Positions 1-10,178 of a stretch of 64,000 nucleotides of DNA are shown here, piece after piece. The DNA is from Osmia lignaria lignaria (lineage: Eukaryota; Arthropoda; Insecta; Hymenoptera; Megachilidae): assembly GCF_051020975.1 (NCBI RefSeq), contig NW_027478167.1, forward strand, positions 7,502,001-7,566,000, read 5' to 3'. Under the pieces are notes generated by a model, which was not told the DNA's origin, did not search any database, and saw nothing but the letters and a program-made list of their open reading frames with translations. How positions within the stretch are numbered: position 1 is the first letter of the stretch; the number at the start of each line of letters is the position of its first letter. The translations under genes were made by a program, and so were the position numbers.

Positions 1-21
1 TCTCTATTATGTTGGTGCGGG

Positions 22-698
22 TTCGGAACTTTTAAATATCTCGATATATCTCGAAAACTACGCTTCTGATCAAAAAATATCATAGAACATAAATTGTAGG
101 AAACATAATTCTCTACAAAAAAGGTCTCTTAACATTTTGCCATAGCTCGCTTCGTTTCCGAGATATTTGCAGAATTATCTCAAGGGAAGGGGCCTGACGG
201 ACATATTTCGAGATATTTCTTCTTCTTGTTGTTCTTCTTCTGCACAGCTAAGCTGGAAGTGGCATTTACAGCTCGCAATAGTGCAGAGTTATCTCAAAGA
301 AAGGGGCCACGGTGTTTCTGTATCTCTATTATGTTGGTGCGGCTTCGGAACTTTTAAATATCTTCATATATCTCGAGAACTACGCATCTGATCAAAAAAT
401 ATCATAGAACATAAAAAGTAGGAAACTTAATTCTCTACAAAAAAGGGCTCTGAACATTTTGCCATAGGTCGCTTCGTTTCCGAGATATTTGCAGATTTAT
501 CTCAAGGGAAGGAGCCTAACGGAAATATTTCGAGATATTTCTTCTTCTTGTTGTTCTTCTTCTGCACAGCTAAGCTGGAAGTGGCATTTGCGGCTCGCAC
601 TAGTGCAGAGTTATCTCAAAGAAAGGGGCCACGGTGTTTCTGTATCTCTATTATGTTGGTGCGGCTTCGGAACTTTTAAATATCTTGATATATCTCGA
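22..698 (+). repeat. Block duplicated at 11291-11967 (35-monomer offset)
   Basis: Two consecutive units share the rare markers TTGCAGAATTATC, TATCTTCATATATC, CCATAGGTCGC and GGAGCCTAACGGAAATA with 11291-11967. The offset is 11269 bp, which is 35 monomers less the 1-bp deletion at 1674. The match stops at 699, where the tail switches from CTCGAGAAC to CTCGAAAAC. A third version lies at 14012-14544. Confidence 0.8.
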
Positions 699-812
699 GA
701 ACTACGCATCTGATCAAAAAATATCATAGAACATAAAAAGTAGGAAACTTAATTCTCTACAAAAAAGGTCTCTTAACATTTTGCCATAGCTCGCTTCGTT
801 TCCGAGATATTT

Positions 813-838
813 GCAGATTTATCTCAAGGGAAGGGGCC
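813..838 (+). repeat. Internal near-repeat, copy A (shown in one monomer)
   Basis: This 26-bp segment, beginning GCAGATTTATCTC and ending AAGGGGCC, matches the segment 114 bp downstream at 23 of 26 positions. It occurs at the head of essentially every monomer. It shows that the 322-bp unit has an older internal repeat substructure. A deletion at 34605 removed exactly one 114-bp interval between copies A and B. Confidence 0.9.
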
Positions 839-859
839 TGACGGACATATTTCGAGATA

Positions 860-885
860 TTTCTTCTTCTTGTTGTTCTTCTTCT
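860..885 (+). repeat. TTC/TTG pyrimidine tract (one per monomer)
   Basis: This is a 26-nt run of pyrimidines broken only by two G residues, made of TTC and TTG triplets. It is present in nearly every monomer with few changes, such as CTC for TTC near 1527 and ATTC near 38071. It is followed directly by TGCACAG, so on the + strand it resembles a splice acceptor. Strand-asymmetric tracts of this sort can form unusual DNA structure; no function is shown. Confidence 0.85.
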
Positions 886-888
886 GCA

Positions 889-899
889 CAGCTAAGCTG
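889..899. other. CAGCT-A-AGCTG dyad in each monomer
   Basis: This is a perfect 5-bp inverted repeat around one central base (CAGCT A AGCTG). It is conserved in most units. It is broken to CTAAACTGG in the subfamily that appears from 35.5 kb onward, to CTAAGGTGG at 20204, 23736 and 27268, to CTTGACTGG at 29842 and 31130, and to CTATGCTGG at 55487 and 57418. It is a candidate protein-binding or hairpin site; there is no direct evidence of binding. Confidence 0.7.
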
Positions 900-918
900 G
901 AAGTGGCATTTGCGGCTC

Positions 919-928
919 GCACTAGTGC
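919..928. other. GCACTAGTGC 10-bp palindrome (subset of monomers)
   Basis: This is a perfect 10-bp palindrome containing a SpeI site. It is found only in units whose middle block reads GCGGCTCGCACTAG. Sister units read GCAATAGTGC, and some in domain IV read GCAATCGTGC. The palindromic form is common before about 35 kb and sparse afterwards (for example 56157, 58733 and 63239), so it marks a subfamily. Confidence 0.85.
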
Positions 929-952
929 AGAGTTATCTCAAAGAAAGGGGCC
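927..952 (+). repeat. Internal near-repeat, copy B (shown in one monomer)
   Basis: This is the partner of the segment 114 bp upstream. It begins GCAGAGTTATCTC and ends AAGGGGCC. The three differences are T/G at position 6 and two G/A changes in the AAGGGAAGG versus AAAGAAAGG stretch. A weaker third relative, GATATATCTCGAG, lies 79 bp further on at 1009-1021. Confidence 0.9.
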
Positions 953-1008
953 ACGGTGTTTCTGTATCTCTATTATGTTGGTGCGGCTTCGGAACTTTTA
1001 AATATCTT

Positions 1009-1022
1009 GATATATCTCGAGA
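1009..1022. other. Overlapping palindromes GATATATC / TCTCGAGA in the tail
   Basis: Two 8-bp palindromes overlap by two bases and include a XhoI site. This form marks type-1 tails (CTTGATATATCTCGAGAAC). Type-2 tails read CTCGATATATCTCGAAAAC and lose the XhoI palindrome. Both tail types contain inverted relatives of the TCGAGATATTT motif at 852-862 of the same unit, so each monomer carries GAGATAT-type motifs in both orientations. Confidence 0.85.
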
Positions 1023-1489
1023 ACTACGCATCTGATCAAAAAATATCATAGAACATAAAAAGTAGGAACCTTAATTCTCTACAAAAAAGGTCTCTTAACA
1101 TTTTGCCATAGCTCGCTTCGTTTCCGAGATATTTGCAGATTTATCTCAAGGGAAGGGGCCTGACGGACATATTTCGAGATATTTCTTCTTCTTGTTGTTC
1201 TTCTTCTGCACAGCTAAGCTGGAGGTGGCATTTGCGGCTCGCACTAGTGCAGAGTTATCTCAAAGAAAGGGGCCACGGTGTTTCTGTATCCCTATTATGT
1301 TGGTGCGGCTTCGGAACTTTTAAATATCTCGATATATCTCGAAAACTACGCTTCTGATCAAAAAATATCATAGAACATAAATTGTAGGAAACATAATTCT
1401 CTACAAAAAACGTCTCTCAACATTTTGCCATAGCTCGCTTCGTTTCCGAGATATGTGCAGATTTATCTCAAGGGAAGGGGCCTGACGGA

Positions 1490-3170
1490 CATATTTCGAG
1501 ATATTTCTTCTTCTTGTTGTTCTTCCTCTGCACAGCTAAGCTGGAAGTGGCATTTGCAGCTCGCAATAGTGCAGAGTTATCTCAAAGAAAGGGGCCACGG
1601 CGTTTCTGTATCTCTATTATGTTGGTGCGGCTTCGGAACTTTTAAATATCTTGATATATCTCGAGAACTACGCACTGATCAAAAAATATCATAGAACATA
1701 AAAAGTAGGAAACTTAATTCTCTACAAAAAAGGTCTGTTAACATTTTGCCATAGCTCGCTTCGTTTCCGAGATATTTGCAGATTTATCTCAAGGGAAGGG
1801 GCCTGACGGACATATTTCGAGATATTTCTTCTTCTTGTTGTTCTTCCTCTGCACAGCTAAGCTGGAAGTGGCATTTACAGCTCGCAATAGTGCAGAGTTA
1901 TCTCAAAGAAAGGGGCCACGGTGTTTCTCTATCTCTATTATGTTGGTGCGGCTTGGGAACTTTTAAATATCTTGATATATCTCGAGAACTACGCATCTGA
2001 TCAAAAAATATCATAGAACATAAAAAGTAGGAAACTTAATTCTCTACAAAAAAGGTCTCTTAACATTTTGCCATAGCTCGCTTCGTTTCCGAGATATTTG
2101 CAGATTTATCTCAAGGGAAGGGGCCTGACGGACATATTTCGAGATATTTCTTCTTCTTGTTGTTCTTCTTCTGCACAGCTAAGCTGGAAGTGGCATTTGC
2201 GGCTCGCACTAGTGCAGAGTTATCTCAAAGAAAGGGGCCACGGTGTTTCTGTATCCCTATTTTGTTGGTGCGGCTTCGGAACTTTTAAATATCTCGATAT
2301 ATCTCGAAAACTACGCTTCTGATCAAAAAATATCATAGAACATAAATTGTAGGACACATAATTCTCTACAAAAAACGTCTCTCAACATTTTGCCATAGGT
2401 CGCTTCGTTTCCGAGATATGTGCAGATTTATCTCAAGGGAAGGGGCCTGACGGACATATTTCGAGATATTTCTTCTTCTTGTTGTTCTTCTTCTGCACAG
2501 CTAAGCTGGAAGTGGCATTTGCGGCTCGCACTAGTGCAGAGTTATCTCAACGAAAGGGGCCACGGTGTTTCTGTATCTCTATTATGTTGGTGCGTCTTCG
2601 GAACTTTTAAATATCTCGATATATCTCGAAAACTACGCTTCTGATCAAAAAATATCATAGAACATAAATTGTAGGAAACATAATTCTCTACAAAAAACGT
2701 CTCTTAACATTTTGCCATAGCTCGCTTCGTTTCCGAGATATTTGCAGATTCAGCTCAAAGGAACTGGCCTGACGGACATATTTCGAGATATTTCTTCTTC
2801 TTGTTGTTCTTCTTCTGCACAGCTAAGCTGGAAGTGGCATTTGCGGCTCGCACTAGTGCACAGTTATCTCAAAGAAAGGGGCCACGGTGTTTCTGTATCT
2901 CTATTATGTTGGTGCGTCTTCGGAACTTTTAAATATCTCGATATATCTCGAAAACTACGCTTCTGATCAAAAAATATCATAGAACATAAATTGTAGGAAA
3001 CATAATTCTCTACAAAAAACGTCTCTTAACATTTTGCCATAGCTCGCTTCGTTTCCGAGATATTTGCAGATTCAGCTCAAAGGAACTGGCCTGACGGACA
3101 TATTTCGAGATATTTCTTCTTCTTGTTGTTCTTCTTCTGCACAGCTAAGCTGGAAGTGGCATTTGCGGCT
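1490..3170 (+). repeat. Block duplicated at about 7929-9610 (20-monomer offset)
   Basis: About five units match a second block 6440 bp downstream (6439 bp left of the 1-bp deletion at 1674). Shared rare markers are CGGCGTTTCTG, TTTCTCTATCTC, CGGCTTGGGAAC, CTATTTTGTTGG and GTAGGACACATAA. The only clear difference seen is the 1-bp deletion near 1674, in GCACTGATC versus GCATCTGATC, which is present only in this copy. Confidence 0.8.
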
Positions 3171-3669
3171 CGCACTAGTGCAGAGTTATCTCAAAGAAAG
3201 GGGCCACGGTGTTTCTGTATCCCTATTATGTTGGTGCGGCTTCGGAACTTTTAAATATCTCGATATATCTCGAAAACTACGCTTCTGATCAAAAAATATC
3301 ATAGAACATAAATTGTAGGAAACATAATTCTCTACAAAAAACGTCTCTCAACATTTTGCCATAGCTCGCTTCGTTTCCGAGATATGTGCAGATTTATCTC
3401 AAGGGAAGGGGCCTGACGGACATATTTCGAGATATTTCTTCTTCTTGTTGTTCTTCTTCTGCACAGCTAAGCTGGAAGTGGCATTTGCGGTTCGCACTAG
3501 TGCAGAGTTATCTCAAAGAAAGGGGCCACGGTGTTTCTGTATCTCTATTATGTTGGTGCGGCTTCGGAACTTTTAAATATCTTGATATATCTCGAGAACT
3601 ACGCATCTGATCAAAAAATATCATAGAACATAAAAAGTAGGAAACTTAATTCTCTACAAAAAAGGTCTG

Positions 3670-5326
3670 TTAACATTTTGCCATAGCTCGCTTCGTTTCC
3701 GAGATATTTGCAGATTTATCTCAAGGGAAGGGGCCTGTCGGACATATTTCGAGATATTTCTTCTTCTTGTTGTTCTTCTTCTGCACAGCTAAGCTGGAAG
3801 TGGCATTTGCGGCTCGCACTAGTGCAGAGTTATCTCAAAGAAACGGGCCACGGTGTTTCTGTATCTCTATTATGTTGGTGCGGCTTCGGAACTTTTAAAT
3901 ATCTTGATATATCTCGAGAACTACGCATCTGATCAAAAAATATCATAGAACATAAAAAGTAGGAAACTTAATTCTCTACAAAAAAGGTCTGTTAACATTT
4001 TGCCATAGCTCGCTTCGTTTCCGAGATATTTGCAGATTTATCTCAAGGGAAGGGGCCTGACGGACATATTTCGAGATATTTCTTCTTCTTGTTGTTCTTC
4101 TTCTGCACAGCTAAGCTGGAAGTGGCATTTACAGCTCGCAATAGTGCAGAGTTATCTCAAAGAAAGGGGCCACGGTGTTTCTGTATCTCTATTATGTTGG
4201 TGCGGCTTCGGAACTTTTAAATATCTTGATATATCTCGAGAACTACGCATCTGATCAAAAAATATCATAGAACATAAAAAGTAGGAAACTTAATTCTCTA
4301 CAAAAAAGGTCTCTTAACATTTTGCCATAGCTCGCTTCGTTTCCGAGATATTTGCAGATTTATCTCAAGGGAAGGGGCCTGACGGACATATTTCGAGATA
4401 TTTCTTCTTCTTGTTGTTCTTCTTCTGCACAGCTAAGCTGGAAGTGGCATTTGCGGCTCGCACTAGTGCAGAGTTATCTCAAAGAAAGGGGCCACGGTGT
4501 TTCTGTATCCCTATTATGTTGGTGCGGCTTCGGAACTTTTAAATATCTCGATATATCTCGAAAACTACGCTTCTGATCAAAAAATATCATAGAACATAAA
4601 TTGTAGGAAACATAATTCTCTACAAAAATGGTCTCTCAACATTTTGCCATAGCTCGCTTCGTTTCCGAGATATTTGCAGATATATCTCAAGGGAAGGGGC
4701 CTGACGGACATATTTCGAGATATTTCTTCTTCTTGTTGTTCTTCTTCTGCACAGCTAAGCTGGAAGTGGCATTTGCGGCTCGCACTAGTGCAGAGTTATC
4801 TCAACGAAAGGGGCCACGGTGTTTCTGTATCTCTATTATGTTGGTGCGTCTTCGGAACTTTTAAATATCTCGATATATCTCGAAAACTACGCTTCTGATC
4901 AAAAAATATCATAGAACATAAATTGTAGGAAACATAATTCTCTACAAAAAACGTCTCTTAACATTTTGCCATAGCTCGCTTCGTTTCCGAGATATTTGCA
5001 GATTCAGCTCAAAGGAACTGGCCTGACGGACATATTTCGAGATATTTCTTCTTCTTGTTGTTCTTCTTCTGCACAGCTAAGCTGGAAGTGGCATTTGCGG
5101 CTCGCACTAATGCACAGTTATCTCAAAGAAAGGGGCCACGGTGTTTCTGTATCTCTATTATGTTGGTGCGTCTTCGGAACTTTTAAATATCTCGATATAT
5201 CTCGAAAACTACGCTTCTGATCAAAAAATATCATAGAACATAAATTGTAGGAAACATAATTCTCTACAAAAAACGTCTCTTAACATTTTGCCATAGCTCG
5301 CTTCGTTTCCGAGATATTTGCAGATT
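3670..5326 (+). repeat. Five-monomer block duplicated 8 monomers away (6246-7902)
   Basis: The block recurs at an offset of 2576 bp (8 x 322). Shared rare markers in order are CCTGTCGGAC with AAACGGGCC, TTACAGCTCG, the A-to-ATGG change in CTACAAAAATGGTC, CTCAACGAAAGG, and CACTAATGCACAG. Left and right limits fall at GTCTGTTAAC versus GTCTCTTAAC and GATTTATC versus GATTCATC. No internal mismatch was noticed. Confidence 0.8.
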
Positions 5327-6480
5327 TATCTCAAGGGAAGGGGCCTGTCGGACATATTTCGAGATATTTCTTCTTCTTGTTGTTCTTCTTCTGCACAGCT
5401 AAGCTGGAAGTGGCATTTGCGGCTCGCACTAGTGCACAGTTATCTCAAAGAAAGGGGCCACGGTGTTTCTGTATCTCTATTATGTTGGTGCGTCTTCGGA
5501 ACTTTTAAATATCTCGATATATCTCGAAAACTACGCTTCTGATCAAAAAATATCATAGAACATAAATTGTAGGAAACATAATTCTCTACAAAAAACGTCT
5601 CTTAACATTTTGCCATAGCTCGCTTCGTTTCCGAGATATTTGCAGATTCAGCTCAAAGGAACTGGCCTGACGGACATATTTCGAGATATTTCTTCTTCTT
5701 GTTGTTCTTCTTCTGCACAGCTAAGCTGGAAGTGGCATTTGCAGCTCGCAATAGTGCAGAGTTATCTCAAAGAGAGGGGCCACGGTGTTTCTGTATCTCT
5801 ATTATGTTGGTGCGGCTTCGGAACTTTTAAATATCTTGATATATCTCGAGAACTACGCATCTGATCACAAAATATCATAGAAGATAAAAAGTAGGAAACT
5901 TAATTCTCTACAAAAAAGGTCTCTTAACATTTCGCCATAGCTCGCTTCGTTTCCGAGATATTTGCAGATTTATCTCAAGGGAAGGGGCCTGTCGGACATA
6001 TTTCGAGATATTCCTTCTTCTTGTTGTTCTTCTTCTGCACAGCTAAGCTGGAAGTGGCATTTGCGGCTCGCACTAGTGCAGAGTTATCTCAAAGAAACGG
6101 GCCACGGTGTTTCTGTATCTCTATTATGTTGGTGCGGCTTCGGAACTTTTAAATATCTCGATATATCTCGAAAACTACGCTTCTGATCAAAAAATATCAT
6201 AGAACATAAATTGTAGGAAACATAATTCTCTACAAAAAACGTCTCTTAACATTTTGCCATAGCTCGCTTCGTTTCCGAGATATTTGCAGATTTATCTCAA
6301 GGGAAGGGGCCTGTCGGACATATTTCGAGATATTTCTTCTTCTTGTTGTTCTTCTTCTGCACAGCTAAGCTGGAAGTGGCATTTGCGGCTCGCACTAGTG
6401 CAGAGTTATCTCAAAGAAACGGGCCACGGTGTTTCTGTATCTCTATTATGTTGGTGCGGCTTCGGAACTTTTAAATATCT
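5230..6480 (+). repeat. Block shared with about 10060-11310 (15-monomer offset)
   Basis: About four units match 4830 bp downstream. Shared rare markers are CACTAGTGCACAG following CCTGTCGG, GATCACAAAATATC, ATAGAAGATAAAAAG, ACATTTCGCC and GATATTCCTTC. Within the second region the two units 9504-10147 recur as 10470-11113 (966 bp, three monomers), so this module exists in three places. Confidence 0.75.
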
Positions 6481-7902
6481 TGATATATCTCGAGAACTAC
6501 GCATCTGATCAAAAAATATCATAGAACATAAAAAGTAGGAAACTTAATTCTCTACAAAAAAGGTCTGTTAACATTTTGCCATAGCTCGCTTCGTTTCCGA
6601 GATATTTGCAGATTTATCTCAAGGGAAGGGGCCTGACGGACATATTTCGAGATATTTCTTCTTCTTGTTGTTCTTCTTCTGCACAGCTAAGCTGGAAGTG
6701 GCATTTACAGCTCGCAATAGTGCAGAGTTATCTCAAAGAAAGGGGCCACGGTGTTTCTGTATCTCTATTATGTTGGTGCGGCTTCGGAACTTTTAAATAT
6801 CTTGATATATCTCGAGAACTACGCATCTGATCAAAAAATATCATAGAACATAAAAAGTAGGAAACTTAATTCTCTACAAAAAAGGTCTCTTAACATTTTG
6901 CCATAGCTCGCTTCGTTTCCGAGATATTTGCAGATTTATCTCAAGGGAAGGGGCCTGACGGACATATTTCGAGATATTTCTTCTTCTTGTTGTTCTTCTT
7001 CTGCACAGCTAAGCTGGAAGTGGCATTTGCGGCTCGCACTAGTGCAGAGTTATCTCAAAGAAAGGGGCCACGGTGTTTCTGTATCCCTATTATGTTGGTG
7101 CGGCTTCGGAACTTTTAAATATCTCGATATATCTCGAAAACTACGCTTCTGATCAAAAAATATCATAGAACATAAATTGTAGGAAACATAATTCTCTACA
7201 AAAATGGTCTCTCAACATTTTGCCATAGCTCGCTTCGTTTCCGAGATATTTGCAGATATATCTCAAGGGAAGGGGCCTGACGGACATATTTCGAGATATT
7301 TCTTCTTCTTGTTGTTCTTCTTCTGCACAGCTAAGCTGGAAGTGGCATTTGCGGCTCGCACTAGTGCAGAGTTATCTCAACGAAAGGGGCCACGGTGTTT
7401 CTGTATCTCTATTATGTTGGTGCGTCTTCGGAACTTTTAAATATCTCGATATATCTCGAAAACTACGCTTCTGATCAAAAAATATCATAGAACATAAATT
7501 GTAGGAAACATAATTCTCTACAAAAAACGTCTCTTAACATTTTGCCATAGCTCGCTTCGTTTCCGAGATATTTGCAGATTCAGCTCAAAGGAACTGGCCT
7601 GACGGACATATTTCGAGATATTTCTTCTTCTTGTTGTTCTTCTTCTGCACAGCTAAGCTGGAAGTGGCATTTGCGGCTCGCACTAATGCACAGTTATCTC
7701 AAAGAAAGGGGCCACGGTGTTTCTGTATCTCTATTATGTTGGTGCGTCTTCGGAACTTTTAAATATCTCGATATATCTCGAAAACTACGCTTCTGATCAA
7801 AAAATATCATAGAACATAAATTGTAGGAAACATAATTCTCTACAAAAAACGTCTCTTAACATTTTGCCATAGCTCGCTTCGTTTCCGAGATATTTGCAGA
7901 TT
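6246..7902 (+). repeat. Second copy of the 3670-5326 block
   Basis: It carries the same ordered markers as 3670-5326, including the ATGG variant at 7204 and CACTAATGC near 7682. On the right it joins the block homologous to 1490-3170, so the two duplications are stitched together here. Confidence 0.8.
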
Positions 7903-7928
7903 CATCTCAAAGGAACTGGCCTGACGGA

Positions 7929-9610
7929 CATATTTCGAGATATTTCTTCTTCTTGTTGTTCTTCCTCTGCACAGCTAAGCTGGAAGTGGCATTTGCAGCT
8001 CGCAATAGTGCAGAGTTATCTCAAAGAAAGGGGCCACGGCGTTTCTGTATCTCTATTATGTTGGTGCGGCTTCGGAACTTTTAAATATCTTGATATATCT
8101 CGAGAACTACGCATCTGATCAAAAAATATCATAGAACATAAAAAGTAGGAAACTTAATTCTCTACAAAAAAGGTCTGTTAACATTTTGCCATAGCTCGCT
8201 TCGTTTCCGAGATATTTGCAGATTTATCTCAAGGGAAGGGGCCTGACGGACATATTTCGAGATATTTCTTCTTCTTGTTGTTCTTCCTCTGCACAGCTAA
8301 GCTGGAAGTGGCATTTACAGCTCGCAATAGTGCAGAGTTATCTCAAAGAAAGGGGCCACGGTGTTTCTCTATCTCTATTATGTTGGTGCGGCTTGGGAAC
8401 TTTTAAATATCTTGATATATCTCGAGAACTACGCATCTGATCAAAAAATATCATAGAACATAAAAAGTAGGAAACTTAATTCTCTACAAAAAAGGTCTCT
8501 TAACATTTTGCCATAGCTCGCTTCGTTTCCGAGATATTTGCAGATTTATCTCAAGGGAAGGGGCCTGACGGACATATTTCGAGATATTTCTTCTTCTTGT
8601 TGTTCTTCTTCTGCACAGCTAAGCTGGAAGTGGCATTTGCGGCTCGCACTAGTGCAGAGTTATCTCAAAGAAAGGGGCCACGGTGTTTCTGTATCCCTAT
8701 TTTGTTGGTGCGGCTTCGGAACTTTTAAATATCTCGATATATCTCGAAAACTACGCTTCTGATCAAAAAATATCATAGAACATAAATTGTAGGACACATA
8801 ATTCTCTACAAAAAACGTCTCTCAACATTTTGCCATAGGTCGCTTCGTTTCCGAGATATGTGCAGATTTATCTCAAGGGAAGGGGCCTGACGGACATATT
8901 TCGAGATATTTCTTCTTCTTGTTGTTCTTCTTCTGCACAGCTAAGCTGGAAGTGGCATTTGCGGCTCGCACTAGTGCAGAGTTATCTCAACGAAAGGGGC
9001 CACGGTGTTTCTGTATCTCTATTATGTTGGTGCGTCTTCGGAACTTTTAAATATCTCGATATATCTCGAAAACTACGCTTCTGATCAAAAAATATCATAG
9101 AACATAAATTGTAGGAAACATAATTCTCTACAAAAAACGTCTCTTAACATTTTGCCATAGCTCGCTTCGTTTCCGAGATATTTGCAGATTCAGCTCAAAG
9201 GAACTGGCCTGACGGACATATTTCGAGATATTTCTTCTTCTTGTTGTTCTTCTTCTGCACAGCTAAGCTGGAAGTGGCATTTGCGGCTCGCACTAGTGCA
9301 CAGTTATCTCAAAGAAAGGGGCCACGGTGTTTCTGTATCTCTATTATGTTGGTGCGTCTTCGGAACTTTTAAATATCTCGATATATCTCGAAAACTACGC
9401 TTCTGATCAAAAAATATCATAGAACATAAATTGTAGGAAACATAATTCTCTACAAAAAACGTCTCTTAACATTTTGCCATAGCTCGCTTCGTTTCCGAGA
9501 TATTTGCAGATTCAGCTCAAAGGAACTGGCCTGACGGACATATTTCGAGATATTTCTTCTTCTTGTTGTTCTTCTTCTGCACAGCTAAGCTGGAAGTGGC
9601 ATTTGCAGCT
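7929..9610 (+). repeat. Second copy of the 1490-3170 block
   Basis: It carries the same rare markers in the same order as 1490-3170. It lacks the 1-bp deletion. On the left it is fused to a unit with the head TTCATCTCAAAGGAACTGG. On the right the match ends where the middle block changes from GCGGCTCGCACTAG to GCAGCTCGCAATAG. Confidence 0.8.
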
Positions 9611-10178
9611 CGCAATAGTGCAGAGTTATCTCAAAGAGAGGGGCCACGGTGTTTCTGTATCTCTATTATGTTGGTGCGGCTTCGGAACTTTTAAATATCT
9701 TGATATATCTCGAGAACTACGCATCTGATCACAAAATATCATAGAAGATAAAAAGTAGGAAACTTAATTCTCTACAAAAAAGGTCTCTTAACATTTCGCC
9801 ATAGCTCGCTTCGTTTCCGAGATATTTGCAGATTTATCTCAAGGGAAGGGGCCTGTCGGACATATTTCGAGATATTCCTTCTTCTTGTTGTTCTTCTTCT
9901 GCACAGCTAAGCTGGAAGTGGCATTTGCGGCTCGCACTAGTGCAGAGTTATCTCAAAGAAACGGGCCACGGTGTTTCTGTATCTCTATTATGTTGGTGCG
10001 GCTTCGGAACTTTTAAATATCTCGATATATCTCGAAAACTACGCTTCTGATCAAAAAATATCATAGAACATAAATTGTAGGAAACATAATTCTCTACAAA
10101 AAACGTCTCTTAACATTTTGCCATAGCTCGCTTCGTTTCCGAGATATTTGCAGATTTATCTCAAGGGAAGGGGCCTGT

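Larger units (their letters stand above)
811..1132 (+). repeat. Representative satellite monomer (322 bp)
   Basis: This unit has no indel and shows the standard layout. In order: a head with ATCTCAAGGGAAGGGGCC, a TCGAGATATTT motif, a TTC/TTG pyrimidine tract, a CAGCTAAGCTG dyad, a middle block GCGGCTCGCACTAGTGC, a second ATCTCAAAGAAAGGGGCC, the stretch TATTATGTTGGTGCGGCTTC, an AT-rich tail with GATATATCTCGAGA and a TGATCA (BclI) site, an A-rich stretch CTACAAAAAAGG, and a closing CGCTTCGTTTCCGAGATAT. A closely related unit with GCAGCTCGCAATAG in the middle was counted by hand: 61 C and 65 G of 322, with 11 CpG. 322 bp is about twice 161 bp, compatible with two phased nucleosomes per unit (inference). 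Confidence 0.95.

Noticed and set aside
831..838. G-quadruplex from GGGG runs
   Set aside because: Only isolated G3-G4 runs occur, separated by about 110 and 210 bp, which is too far apart for a standard quadruplex.
811..1132. CENP-B box in the monomer (CTTCGTTTCCGAGAT and its complement inspected)
   Set aside because: The TTCG half is present, but the required A and CGGG positions of the established core (TTCG-N4-A-N2-CGGG) do not match on either strand.
4628..4864. 78-codon ATG frame (and its copy at 7204-7440)
   Set aside because: The ATG comes from a single-base change in CTACAAAAATGGTC inside a duplicated satellite block. There is no coding evidence.
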